From assembly GCF_014529535.1 (NCBI RefSeq), contig NW_023503334.1, positions 372,001 to 436,000 of the forward strand: a stretch of 64,000 nt of DNA, given 5' to 3'. This document shows positions 12,601 through 24,281 of this stretch, piece after piece. Position 1 is the stretch's first letter. Each line of letters starts with the position of its first letter. The DNA comes from Bradysia coprophila. Taxonomy: Eukaryota; Arthropoda; Insecta; Diptera; Sciaridae. A program made the translations under genes and the position numbers. The notes beneath the pieces are model-generated. The model saw only the letters and a program-made list of their open reading frames with translations. It did no database searches and was not told the DNA's origin.

Positions 12601-15600
12601 GTTATTATAATCGAATATTAAAATGAATTCATGTGGTGAATATAATCCGCAATGGCATTGGTAGGTGCTTAAAAGAAGGTCACAAATGTTTTCGAAGACA
12701 GACGGGTTGATTTGTTTCATAACGACGTAAACAATCACTTTTTACGTAATTAATCACTAATAACGACTTCAGACCTATGTACAAATTTGAGCTTATAACC
12801 TGTTGACGCGAGTAGCAGAAAGAATTCATCATGACAAGGATGCCGTATAGCAATTCTGTGATATTTTGATTCTAAATTCTAGGATTAAAATTGTACGGAA
12901 AGAAGTTTATAGGAACTATAATATAGGTGCCTATTTAGACTACAGCAGATAGTCTTTTAATACTCGACTTTATGCATTTCATTTTCAAACCATTTATTTG
13001 GAGGAATTATCTTCTTGTTCATTTGCATACTTTGGTGCGCTATTTTAATACCTTCGTGGGATAAAACACCCATTACGAGCGTATGTGATTATGGGTTTTA
13101 ATGGTCGAGTGTACATATAGGTCATTTATCTCGAAACTTATGCAATATATTATCATTGTATTTCATTGAGTTTCTCTTTAGTCCTGCTGAAACATTATCC
13201 AATCGACTCAGGTTCCAATAACTTCACAAGAGAGAACTGTTGAAACGGAAAAATTATTTTTCGTGTAACGGCAAATTTTACACATTTTTCCAGTGATTCG
13301 GTGGCCGAGGGACCTAAGTTCATTTTTAGGTCACCACTTACGATCACATTGACTAAATACATCACATAATGACCGACAATGCAATAAAACCGTTTGAAGC
13401 AAACGAATATATTAACGAAAGATACCTGCAGCGCGTATTTCAGTCGTCAAGTGTTCGTCGACTAAAGCCACGCATACCAAAAAAATTTATAATTTAGAAA
13501 GTTCTTAATTCATTCAAATTCATAATCCCAATTTTCTAATCTAAGCGATCGTTAAATTTTTTTTTTTACTCATCAAACACCACTTTCACTTAGAAGTATT
13601 GCTTGAAAGAGTGCAGGCACTTCTTTCAGCTATAACTGTATTTTTCTCTTCTTCACTTCACCGTACCTTTGCGTACTTATGTATACCACTGCAAATTATA
13701 TATAAAAATCTGTTAATACAGCGGTTTCGGAACGTATTATGATTGAATGAGAATTTGGAAAAATGAAGAAGAAATATTCGTATTGCTCCGTAGTATGTGG
13801 TAAAAGCTATCTTTGACTTCTATATCTAATAAACAATTCAAATAAAGACAGTGTCTCTGAATAGTATTTCGTCTGATTTTTTTTACTATCGATCATTGCT
13901 TAACTACCTAAGCATCAAAGTATTCCAACTGCATAATATATCAATTCCACAAAAATTTGATTACAAAATGACGACTCATGAAAACTATAAAACCAAAATT
14001 CATCAACTTTCATACGCTTTTTTTTCTCTCTCTTAACATTTCGTTAATATTTAAGTGTACTAGGTAGGTTGATTATATTATATAGGTACATCTCTTATAC
14101 CTTTTGTATACAATTTCAATACAATAGAAAGTTTATATTCTCATCGCAAACTCGAATCGTCTAACATAATAAGTAGAGAAGAAGAAGAAGTAAAAACGAG
14201 CCATCAGAACAGTCGGAGCGTTTGCTGCGACTGAGCCCCGTACGAACCCGTATATCTATTGCGCACGTGACCCTAGTGCGTCTGTCACCCTACTTTGACC
14301 GTAAGCCTATTGCGCCCGTTAATGTAGTTAAAGTAAAATTATTATGAAATATGTACATCTTAGTAATTGCGCATAGCGCAATTACGAATCCCCGTACGAC
14401 GTTCCTTTCAAATGTAACAAAAATTTAAAATAGTCCTAAAATTTTAATTTATTGATTATAAAATTGAGGACCCAAATTTAAAAAAAAATTTCAACAACAT
14501 TCTATTCGGCCTTTGATTACCTTCCAAATGAAAAAATAAAATACGAAAACGGATGTTTACTCGAGTTATTTGTAAAATACACATAGGGCCCTAGTAGCGG
14601 CTTTAGTCCAAGGACCCAAATTTCATTTTTTTTTCAACAACATTCTATGCGGCCTTCGATTACCTTCCAAATGAAACAAAAATTACGAAAAACGGATGAA
14701 ATTACCCCAAAATACCTTGAAACACTTATGTGGCCCTAACTCACGAGATATCAAGATATCGACGTGACAGACGGCCAAAATTTTTATTGCGGATTCGTTA
14801 TCTATGAACATAGGCAAACACTTTGCCCTTACCGTCTGCTTCGAATTCCATCAATTACACACGGCACCGTAATCCTCTAAGCCCCTTTGTACTTCGTACG
14901 GGGCTAAAAATCGTATAGGTAAGGTATAACCAACTGTATGTTCATTTGCTTTGAATTGATGTTGATCTACAGAATATAGATTTATAGAATTAATTTTAAG
15001 GTGAAGAAATTTTTATTTTGCATATTCTCTTATATTCTACTTTTTAACCGCTTTTACAATGGAATATACACACACAACACATATTTTTGTATGCAATGAG
15101 TTTGAGAAATTGTAAACAGCACAAAATGTTTTGACCTTAATTTCCATTCATTTTTCGAGGGAAGATGCTCTATAGAATTGTTTTCGTTAAATGGTTAACG
15201 GATACGGTGGAAATCTTTCTTGATATATACCAGTTCACAGTAACTTAGAACAATTTTTATTGTTGCCGATTAGTAAATTTTCGATTTGTTTTACCAGCCC
15301 CGAACGATTCGTTTTTGAATTTTTCTAGAAAGCCAATTTTCGACATTAACGATGTATGTTACAAATATTTGTATTGCCGTTAGACAATTGCCTAGAATCG
15401 CTTAAATCGCAACATAAGAACATTGTTCAAGTGTTTGTAGCCGTGTGATATACACAAGGAACAATATAAGAATTTGTACGGATTTTTACAATAAACACCA
15501 GCTGTATGGCCAGTGTGTTTGTTCAGTTAGTGCCAAAAATGTTTTTTTTTCGTTAAAAAAACAAAGCCTCTTACAATAAGCTTTTATTCTTAGTCGAGAA

Positions 15601-18600
15601 TTCTTGTCCGTTTCGGAATTTAAATTATGGTTTTTTCTTCCATCCAAATCCGATTGGTGTCAAGCTTTATTTTCATTTTAACATTATTTTCTGTTTTGTA
15701 CATATGACGCCTAACAGCGTTGCCCGCTTTACTCAGAAAAATAAAAATTCTTTTAATGAAATGCATAGAAACATTAAAACAATATTTACCAAAGTTTCGA
15801 ATAAATTCAATAAGTACAACTGACGATACAACCAATTACACACGTTCTTATCTTGAGATTACTCATCTAGCAAACAGTAAACGAACATCGAAAAAGTAAA
15901 CCGTTCTGTATAAAAGTTCCAATTTAATTTGACAAGTTGAATGAATATGAAAAAAAAATCTGAAATATACTCGTAGGTAGGTAGGTTGAACCTTATTAGG
16001 TGAAACGGTATTTCTTTCCGAAATCCGTGAGTTTAATCGGTCCGAAATCACTACGTGCATTGAGTGAAAACTCTGTATTTTTTGGTAATTCTATTGTGAA
16101 CCATGTTACGCTACAATCGGTTCAGTTCGAATCACTTTATGTATTTTGAATTTTAATTTCGGCTGGACACCACCTATCGAAAAATTATTAAATTATTAAT
16201 TAGATAATCTAAATTAATGTATTTTGCAGAAAAACTTAATTTTAATTCAAGTTAAATTAAGAAAGCCTTATTGAAATTGCAAATATTGGCGAAGGAAAAC
16301 CATCGCATCGCATCGAGATGGTATGGTATGGTAGAGCATAATTTAAACGCTACACCATACGGTGCTGATATGTAAAATCAACTTGATAAAAACAAAATTC
16401 TCTCAAAATGGTACATCGGTATACACCATTTCGATTTTAAAGAGTGTTATTGCCGTTACCACGTTACATTTTGTCGATTGGTATATAGAATTCGCCATAT
16501 ACATTGAGTGAAAACTCTGTATTTTTCGGTACAATAGCAGTGAAATAGTTTTCTTTTGCGTTCTTTCGAATACCGACTAAAGAACGTGACACTTCGATGT
16601 TGACTAGTTACCACTCATTACCACTGTTGCTACACCACTAACTGTATTGAATGGTGCAAACTGTCACTATTATGAAAACAAATCGTGAGCTGTCCGTTTA
16701 TTGGACTTATTGCTATACCAATGCGAACACCGTTTTGCCTTTTCATGTAACAAATTTATAATATTTGCTGAACGCAAAATAAGGTGTCTACATTTCATGT
16801 TAAAGAATTTTCTGAACGCAAAATCAGGTGTCTCCAAATAAAATGCCGCGACGCAAAGCAAAATCAGTTGATTTTAATTTCATTATCAACATATCCTGAC
16901 TGGAATAACTTCCTGATTTGAAGTACGGTACGGTGGGAAATGGTACGGTAATACCTTTCATCTCATTACCGATAATACCACAAATGTACCGTACCGTGTC
17001 ATAATTAAGGTCAAATTAACATCGAATATGCTACTAATTTTCCAATTCAATTAATTTAAATCTGATTTTTTATTGAAAAAAAAACTTTGCAACCAGTTGC
17101 ATTGAGTCTAAGACGTTAAATTATGATAACACACCGAAAACCCAGTCAAATAAATCGACAAACATTTTAAATGCAAATTTTACCGATTTTTGGGATACAA
17201 TTGGAAATTCCGGGCCGTAGATTAATTAATTAATTTAATTGGAAAGGTAGTAGCGTTTACGAGTATTATCCAGTGGACAGCTCCTTTTATGTTATATAGT
17301 TTTCGGCATCATTCTGTTAATAGTAACTTTTAATTGACCTCGGCAATTGCCTAAAATCGACGGTATTTCTACGGTATTTTACGACAATTTTTATGGTAAC
17401 GCCATATGTTGAAGAAAGTTTGTAAATATTTTGCCTCATCCCTATAAATGAATTGATTCTTTGCACCTCAAGTTGACAATCGTTCAATACGTATAGGTCG
17501 GTGGAATGTTGACAGAACTCATTAAAAAAAGTTTTTTTTAGCTTTATCAGTCACACACGATTGTATTGCAAAACTTTATAATTCTTGTATCTGTATATCA
17601 GAGTAATTGACGATTTATCTGTCGCATTACTATGTTAAAAGAACCAGTCATGAGTTACATTAATTGGCATCTGATTAATAGTTCTGATGCTTTTCGGATT
17701 TGGTAATGGAAGATATTTATTTAAAAAAAAAACTTCAACACCAACCTTGAAGATCCTCAAACGATTAATCGATGTCTCTGAAAAGACCTTTCATTCTAAT
17801 CCTGATTCGATTCCATACAGCAAAATAGATTCTCAATAGTGACTTCATCCCACAACAGATAAATTGAGTTTAAAACTGTTTTATGCCGTTGTTTATGTAT
17901 CGTCAGGCAACAGGTTGTAGGTGGCAAAAGAATCTTTTGTGACTAGAGATTTATAAGTGAATAGAACTGGAGTAGCGACGTGTTGGGTTAAAATTAGAGA
18001 AAGAATCTGTAGGCAATTACTATTTGAATGATGCAATTGATTGACTTTTTGGACATATTTAGCCCAGCTAACCGAATCATTTTTCATACTAATTCTAGAA
18101 ACCTTTAAGAATTAGCATTGAATTGAATGAAAATTGAATTAATCATCATCGTCATCGTTACAATCGTTGTCTCTTTTTTTTTAATATTTTCGGATTTTAA
18201 TGAGATACTGCCAAAATGAACACGTATATCGATCAGAATCTACTAATCCTATTCGATCAAGAATTCGTTAATATATTGAACAGCATAACAAAAGAAAACA
18301 TACATCATTCAAATTACTTGTTGCGTATTTTTCAGAAAATAATAGAAACTTTTTTCAAAAAAAAAAAAATTAAAACTTTTCAGTGTTGTTGAACGAGAAC
18401 TAAATGTACCGTTGCCCCTCTCAAAAATTATCAAAAAATGGAATAATCTACTTCAAGAATACAAAGTGAGTATATTTATAGTTCTAATATTTTGATAAAC
18501 CTTGCTTATCTCGCATTGATTAACCAACCAGCCTTATCAAAACAACAGTATTTCGTGGAAAAATCTGCCTGTACTAGATATAGATATTTTGTAGGTATTC

Positions 18601-21600
18601 TTGTTCTTCTTATAATTGTTGTCTATAGAAAATATTGTTCGACTTTACAATTTCATTTCTACAAAAAGCGTATATAAAATGTACTAACTATAATGTATGA
18701 TGTATATATATCTATATATATAAGCAAGCATTCATCAAATCTATGCACACATAAAATGAATTGTTGTACAATTTCATCACACATACACTCTTGTTGTACT
18801 TCTTTTTCTGAAATGAAAGAACCTAAAAGTGGGGCACGCATATAAATGACTTTACTAAGGCAAAAAAATGTTTTTTTTTATTTAAAGAAAAAAAATTAAG
18901 AATTTTTATTGTAATGTTTAAAAAAAATTTATCCGAAAAAAAAACTCATTTTTCGCTGGTATTTTTAAAAAGAAATCAAACGGGCTTTTGGTGAAATTTT
19001 CTAAATTTAATATACATAATGGTAATGAATTTATAATAAATTTTTTTTCTTTACTGTATTATTGACTGAAACCTTTAATATTTATGCGAAGATGGATTTA
19101 TGTATTTTGACAATATATTAGTAAAAGTAAAAACTTCAGCTGGCGATAATATTCATATAATTCTTTTGAAAAAAATTTTTAGTAAAGAAGTTTTTAAAAA
19201 CCATCCGAAAAAAAACCAACCAACATCGACTGTATAACATTATAATTATCATCGATACTAATAATTTTATTGTAACTTTCACCAAGTTATTTAACTATTG
19301 CTTTCGTTCACTAATTGTATTTTTACATTCCGATCTTTTATTTTGATGTTTATTATTTGAACGAGTAAAGAGATACCTATGGTAGAAGTTTTGAAGAAAT
19401 TTTGTGTAATTGTTTTAAGAGCTTAGTTTTTGAAAAAAAAAGTCTCGTTGGCAGGTACTTTATGTATGTATTGCATGTATGGATGGGTTCGATAGAAGTG
19501 AAAAGACATTGAGAAACAAGTCGTTGTTGGTTTCTTTGTGTATACACATAACTCAGCAAAATGTGTAATTAGAAATGCGCTTCGTAACTGATTTAAATTT
19601 AAACCCGACGAACTAGAAAATCAATTAATTTTAAAAATTTATGTTCTTGTGCAGGTAGGGTACCATTAATGAGGTTATGAAATACATTTAACTTTCAAAA
19701 TATCATCGGCTAAATGCTATACGAATTCTCAACCTGCCAATTCGACGGCACTGTAGGAATTTTTTTTTTGTTACTCTCGAACAGGTTACCATTCTGATAC
19801 TGTGTTCTGTTGAAACTAGGATTATTTTGCAACGTTTTTGCAACGGCATGCGACGGGTGATTTTCCTACACAATTGAATCGACTAATTTTGTGAAATTTT
19901 AAAGGTAGTCCAGAGCTAAGAATGTAGCCTGACGCAAATAGTGTCTTAGTCAGCCTCAGTCATAACATTAATAAAAGAAGACGAAGTTACTCAAAACACC
20001 TGTTACCATCAGAAAGACAAAGCGGAAGTGCAGAAATAAAATTTCTGTTCTCTTTCGACAAATTTGGTTCTCGTTCACATGATTCCCATCAGATTGTGTT
20101 CTTCAATGAACGAACACTTAGAACATGAGATTGATAGATTTTAATTCAAAATACCTATGGCTGAGTTCTACTATACACTTTGTTTTAATATGAAGATTCT
20201 AACTGATCTAATTCAAAATTCATAAATTATTAAAGTTCATCTGCCGTAAAATGTTACCAAACTCCATTATTTATCGATCTGATGCTAATAACTTTAGCCA
20301 AATATTAGAAGAAGAGGACCTTTAAAGTCCATCGACTGTTTCCAATCAGAAGCATTTTTAATGATTCTGATAAGATCGCGAAAATACAACCTTGCTTACA
20401 AAGCTCGGCACAAGAAACGAAATTTCTTTAATTGCAATTTAGAGTCATTTAATATCCATGTAATTTGCTGTATTTAATTCAAATTATCCACTTTAATTAA
20501 GAACGTTCATCGTCCACAAACAAACAACATGAAAATAACATGCAGTAGATGGATTATAACTTTCCGACTATTTGGTTTTTGAGAACTTTGCACTTTATTC
20601 GCTTAGTTACACATCAGACATTAATTTAACTTATTTACACGCGAAGAAAAGTTATTGCTTTAAAGTGAACCATCAAAATCGCATCTAAATTTGATAGAAA
20701 GTCGAAAATAGCAACAACAACCGTCCCAGGTATTATTTCTTCCAAAGATTTTCCATGGCTATTTAGCGTGCTAGTGACATGTTGATTATCATGTAACAGC
20801 TTTGACAGTTTTGACGAAATATAAGGGGCAGTGCCTAACATATCAAGTCACAATTTTGGAATTTTTTTTGGAAACTCAATTAAATGTTCATACTCCAGGA
20901 GGAAGGACGAATGTAGACGGCCGTTTGATGATAAATCGTCCAAGTAGCTGATTAACATGGACTGAAATCGCGTTGTCAGAGTTGTCAGGACATTGTGTTT
21001 TAAACAGGCACGTCAGAAAAATGAGGCTCTGGATACGTCTGATTGTACCTGCGGGTTGTGATGTGTGGTTGTCTAAAGAATTTCCCAATTGAGGCGCAGG
21101 AGTTTGATGTAGAAACACTGTAGGAAGTATTGGAACTAGAACTTTTTGCTCCGAAGACGGTACTTTACTTTGCGTTTGGCCTGAACGTCCTGATCTCCAC
21201 GAGCAACTATTGTAAATATCCCGGGAGATATGCTATAATTACATTCCTCTCAACTATTTCTGAAAAATTCTATGTAATTGCCCGAAACATTATGTTCTCT
21301 GGGTGTACATTTTGGAATCCACTATTTCCGCTTCTATGATTTACTATGCGGTTCCTAATTTCAACTTCGCATTGAAGAATTTTAAATCGATACTCTGTTG
21401 GAGTTTATTCGTGTAAATTAACAAGGACGATGCTCAGCTTGAAAGATGAATTTGAAAATTTCGGTTTATTTTTGTGCATAAACAGGAATGCACTTATGTC
21501 TTTAACAATTAAAAAATCATTTTAGCAGATTATCCTCTCGAGTCGGCAACCTTTATTCAAACGAATTCAGTCTGTATCAATCTCGTAACTTTTTACCAAT

Positions 21601-24281
21601 TAAAAATTCATCTAATTTTATGTACTTTTAGCGTCGATCATCGAAATATCTTCCTTTTTTTTTTCTCTCTTCTGTTGTAACGATGTGCAATACCAGTCAA
21701 TTCATAACAGTGGATGTGTTATCAATTTTTGGAATTATAAATTGTGTAAGAAACGAATTAAGTAAAACTATAAATAAAACGTAAAAAGAACAGGTAGAAA
21801 ACCAATTTAGAGAAAGTCTGATCTCTGATGAGATGATGGTATAGCAACCATCGTTTTCTTCTTATATACATAGCGAACTATATATAATGTATGAAGCATG
21901 TGTTGTGCGTTTGAATGTAAATGATACAGTCAGGCAAATATTTATTTATTGGTTAGATTATTGATGTGTGTGATTGGGACACTTCGACTATACTATACAC
22001 GCGCGTATGGCTTATTTTTATGTGCAAAGCTTAGTTCCGTGTCACTTTAACTTGAACATATTTAAGCTTTCATAGTCAGACACCTGTACGTACATAATGG
22101 ATGTGAGGTGATGAACAGGTAGTTATATGTTTACAAAATTACGGACTTTTGTTATTGCAAAATTTCTGGTTCCCATTGAAATCAGTTCAGTGTCTGTTAA
22201 GTAGTTTGAATTTGAACGGTTATTTTGACGCGACCATGTTCTAACCCATTTTATATTTGTATTGCTGAGGGGCATCATGTCAATGTGATTCATTTTCTCG
22301 TAAATTAACTAATTTCCATGAATTCCAATCACACAGGCTATCAAATTGTCCGAAGAGCCGAAGCGACGAGAATGGCCATTCTTCAATTTAATGGACGTAT
22401 ATTTCAGTGACCAAGTTAACGATCCAACGTTACGTCTCTTTTCGTCGACTAAGACTCTGGGATCCGATTCGTTCGATTACAACATAAAACTGGAAGATGA
22501 TCCGGTTATGTCATCGGCAATAGCGGCTGCAACTGCTGGCAGTTTGATGGATATATCTGATATGATGCAGGACGCACAATCCGATAAGGCGAGCGAGAAC
22601 AATTTTGATGATTCCAAATCGGATGTTCCGGTAAACAACAACAATAACAGTAACGCGCATAACAATTACAATCACGTAAACCGTCATCGAGACTACGAAG
22701 AGAAAATGGAAAGCTCAAAGCCCCAACCACACACCCCAAGCTATATGCCGCAACATCATAATATCGATCAAGTATGTTTGTTTCACCGCACACAGCACAG
22801 ACGGCTAATCCTATTCTTTAGAGCCGAGAAGAAAATGTAAAAAAATTCCTTTAATCTTTTCAGTATCTCCTTTCATGGAACAATTTCCATGGCAATATGT
22901 GCAAGGGTTTTCATAATTTACAAAAAGACGAAAAGATGGTCGATGTGACGATAGCAGCTGGTGGAAAAATATTCAAAGCTCACAAGTTGGTAAGGGAACC
23001 AAATGAATTGAAAAATCGTTTCCATTTAATAATGTGAAATCCGATTTATCCCCTTTCCAGGTGCTGTCTGTGTGCAGTCCATATTTCCAGAAAATCTTTC
23101 TAGAGCATCCATCCACTCATCCAATTCTATTTATGGCTGATGTTAACAGTAGTCATATGGCTGGACTTTTAGATTTCATGTACAGCGGACAGGTAAGCAT
23201 CTGAGTGTAAATGGAATTAAACAATTAATCGATTTATGTATGAGTGAACTGTGTTGTTTACAATGAATAAAATGTATCGTAAACCTCACCGCCTTACCAT
23301 CCATTCCCATCTTAAAACTAAACACATTTTGTCCCAAATTTTAGTTAATACTTCGACTTTAACAAAAAATATTTTTTTTAAGGTTAACGTCAAATACGAA
23401 GATTTACCAAAATTCCTCAAAGTAGCAGAATCGATGCAGATAAAAGGACTACACACGGAAGTAGGTCAAATTTTTCTGCAAAGAATCGACTTGTTTCTAA
23501 CAGAGAATTTTCTTTCTTCTAATTTTTCAAGAGTACAACCGAAATTGACGATTCAAAGGTATCGCCGCCGCCGCAACGAAAGGAACCTAAACCCATAAAC
23601 CATTTGAATCACCACGACACAAACATTCCCATACTAAATTTAGCTAGAGAAAAAAGTTTCCGGGAGCACATTCGATCGAAACTATCGCCACATGATATTT
23701 TGAACAACAACAATAACAACACCAGCAACAACAACAACAACATTTCTTACAACAACAACAACAACAATAATAACAACACTAACAACAACAACATCAACTC
23801 TTCGGCCAACAGTAACAACAATTCGACCAACAACAATAACAACAACATACCCTCAAACTATGTCATACACCAGACGAACAGTAGCAGTAAAATTTTGGAC
23901 AATCAAAAATACCACAAATACTTTTCGAAACGGAAAATGATCGCCCAATACGAGCACGAGATGCAAAATGACAAAAAGAATCGATTGAATTCCGATGAAA
24001 ATAATCAGAGCGACGGTGCCGTTACGCCCAACATACATACCAGCAGCAACAATAACGGCAGCAATGCTATCAAAGCCGACACGGACAACGACTGTGAACC
24101 GAACGAATCGCAAAGCATTAAAGTTGAACCGGACATCATGATGAATCAGGACGATGATTCGAATGGCGGTGACTATTATATGGCCGATTTGTCGAAACGA
24201 AAACATTCCCAATTGGATCGAATATCGTTGAAACCGCAATCCGATACGAATACGAGAAATTTGAGCGCGATTTGTAGCTAA
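9621..24281 (+). CDS. trihelix (Myb/SANT-like) plus TTK-type BTB nuclear protein, eight exons
   Basis: Predicted coding exons are 9621-9660, 10138-10231, 18384-18465, 22337-22771, 22864-22989, 23061-23192, 23383-23460 and 23532-24281. All have GT-AG borders and matching phases, giving 1,737 nt and about 578 residues. Residues about 14-100 look like a trihelix/Myb-SANT DNA-binding module: W at 14, then KTLIRLRAEL, KYAW, IIKKWNNLLQEYK, WPFFNLMDVYF. Residues 101-217 are acidic and Ser/Asn-rich. Residues 218-329 are a BTB domain beginning LLSWNNFHGN, with DVTIAAGGKIFKAHK, VLSVCSPYF and GLLDFMYSGQV, the arthropod TTK type, which is known to multimerise. The tail has long Asn runs and basic patches (SKRK). 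No zinc finger is seen. The likely role is a sequence-specific chromatin or transcription regulator in the nucleus. I do not recognise the orthologue. Alternative 3' exons remain possible. Confidence 0.82.
10138..10231 (+). CDS. exon 2 of trihelix-BTB gene
   Basis: It is preceded by TTAACAG and followed by the consensus donor GTAAGT. It supplies the first two helices of the trihelix-like module (KTLIRLRAELSPLF and ASKYAW). Length 94 nt keeps phase with exons 1 and 3. Confidence 0.7.
14170..14905. repeat. dispersed repeat with internal direct duplication
   Basis: Two copies of about 90 bases lie 142 bases apart (14,467-14,556 and 14,609-14,699). Both read GGACCCAAATTT, TTTCAACAACATTCTAT, CGGCCTT.GATTACCTTCC, AAATGAAA and ACGAAAA.CGGATG. 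The block is bounded by CCCCGTACGACG (about 14,390) and CTTCGTACGGGGCT (about 14,888), and these end words resemble the GTACTTCGTAC end of the repeat at 7.15 kb. The GC content is higher than in the surrounding intron. Class unknown. Confidence 0.55.
16058..16530. repeat. 29 bp direct repeats 444 bp apart
   Basis: CATTGAGTGAAAACTCTGTA and the following TTTTT(T/C)GGTA occur at 16,058-16,086 and 16,502-16,530 with one mismatch. The intervening 415 bases have no gene. The repeats could flank an old insertion or be part of a dispersed family. Confidence 0.6.
16768..16833. repeat. 44 bp-period direct duplication
   Basis: CTGAACGCAAAATAAGGTGT occurs at 16,768 and again, with one change, at 16,812. 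A local duplication with no coding meaning. Confidence 0.6.
18384..18465 (+). CDS. exon 3 of trihelix-BTB gene
   Basis: Flanked by TTTTCAG and the donor GTGAGT, it encodes VVERELNVPLPLSKIIKKWN and NLLQEYK, the third helix region of the trihelix-like module. The 82 nt complete the split alanine codon from exon 2 and end in phase 0, matching exon 4. Confidence 0.75.
18466..22336 (+). other. 3.9 kb intron of trihelix-BTB gene
   Basis: No exon or known element was recognised. A stretch with more balanced base composition at 20,620-21,340 has overlapping open frames on both strands and could be an old transposon fragment, but no family motif is visible in it. Confidence 0.5.
22337..22771 (+). CDS. 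exon 4 of trihelix-BTB gene: end of trihelix and acidic linker
   Basis: After the acceptor CACACAG, the frame reads AIKLSEEPKRREWPFFNLMD, the usual end of a trihelix module (WP.F..MD.YF). It continues into an acidic and Ser/Asn-rich linker with MDISDMMQDAQSD and an NNNNNSN run, and ends ...HNIDQ at the donor GTATGT. It is 145 codons, in phase 0 at both ends. Confidence 0.85.
22864..23460 (+). CDS. exons 5-7 of trihelix-BTB gene: BTB domain
   Basis: Three exons (22864-22989, 23061-23192, 23383-23460) encode 112 residues of BTB/POZ domain. Visible signatures are LSWNNFHGN at the start (TTK subgroup), VDVTIAAGGKIFKAHKLVLS, SPYFQKIF, and DFMYSGQVNVKYEDLPKFLK with a final GLHTE. The introns are 71 and 190 bp. 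All joins are phase 0. Confidence 0.92.
23532..24281 (+). CDS. exon 8 of trihelix-BTB gene: Asn-rich C-terminus
   Basis: It is joined through a 71 bp intron (GTAGGT...TTTCAAG). It starts STTEIDDSKVSPPPQRKEP, passes through (AAC)n-encoded Asn runs at 23,700-23,850, contains SFREHIRSKLSPHD, a KRKMIAQYEHEMQ stretch and an acidic block with IKVEPD (a sumoylation-like psi-K-x-E motif), and ends NLSAICS at TAG 24,279-24,281. No DNA-binding domain is encoded here. Confidence 0.8.
   Translation, partial: STTEIDDSKVSPPPQRKEPKPINHLNHHDTNIPILNLAREKSFREHIRSKLSPHDILNNNNNNTSNNNNNISYNNNNNNNNNTNNNNINSSANSNNNSTNNNNNNIPSNYVIHQTNSSSKILDNQKYHKYFSKRKMIAQYEHEMQNDKKNRLNSDENNQSDGAVTPNIHTSSNNNGSNAIKADTDNDCEPNESQSIKVEPDIMMNQDDDSNGGDYYMADLSKRKHSQLDRISLKPQSDTNTRNLSAICS

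Larger units (their letters stand above)
10232..18383 (+). other. 8.15 kb intron of trihelix-BTB gene
   Basis: The intron interrupts the trihelix module. It holds AT-rich sequence, a (CA)n run near 11,349-11,372, repeat-family sequence at 14,170-14,905 and several local duplications at 16-17 kb. The open frame at 11,446-11,799 resembles nothing I know and I do not call it. No additional exon is convincing, although large first introns like this often hold enhancers. Confidence 0.6.

Noticed and set aside
20620..21340. Possible transposase fragment in the intron
   Set aside because: Base composition is more balanced and frames are open on both strands, but I could not match any transposase motif, so no element is claimed.
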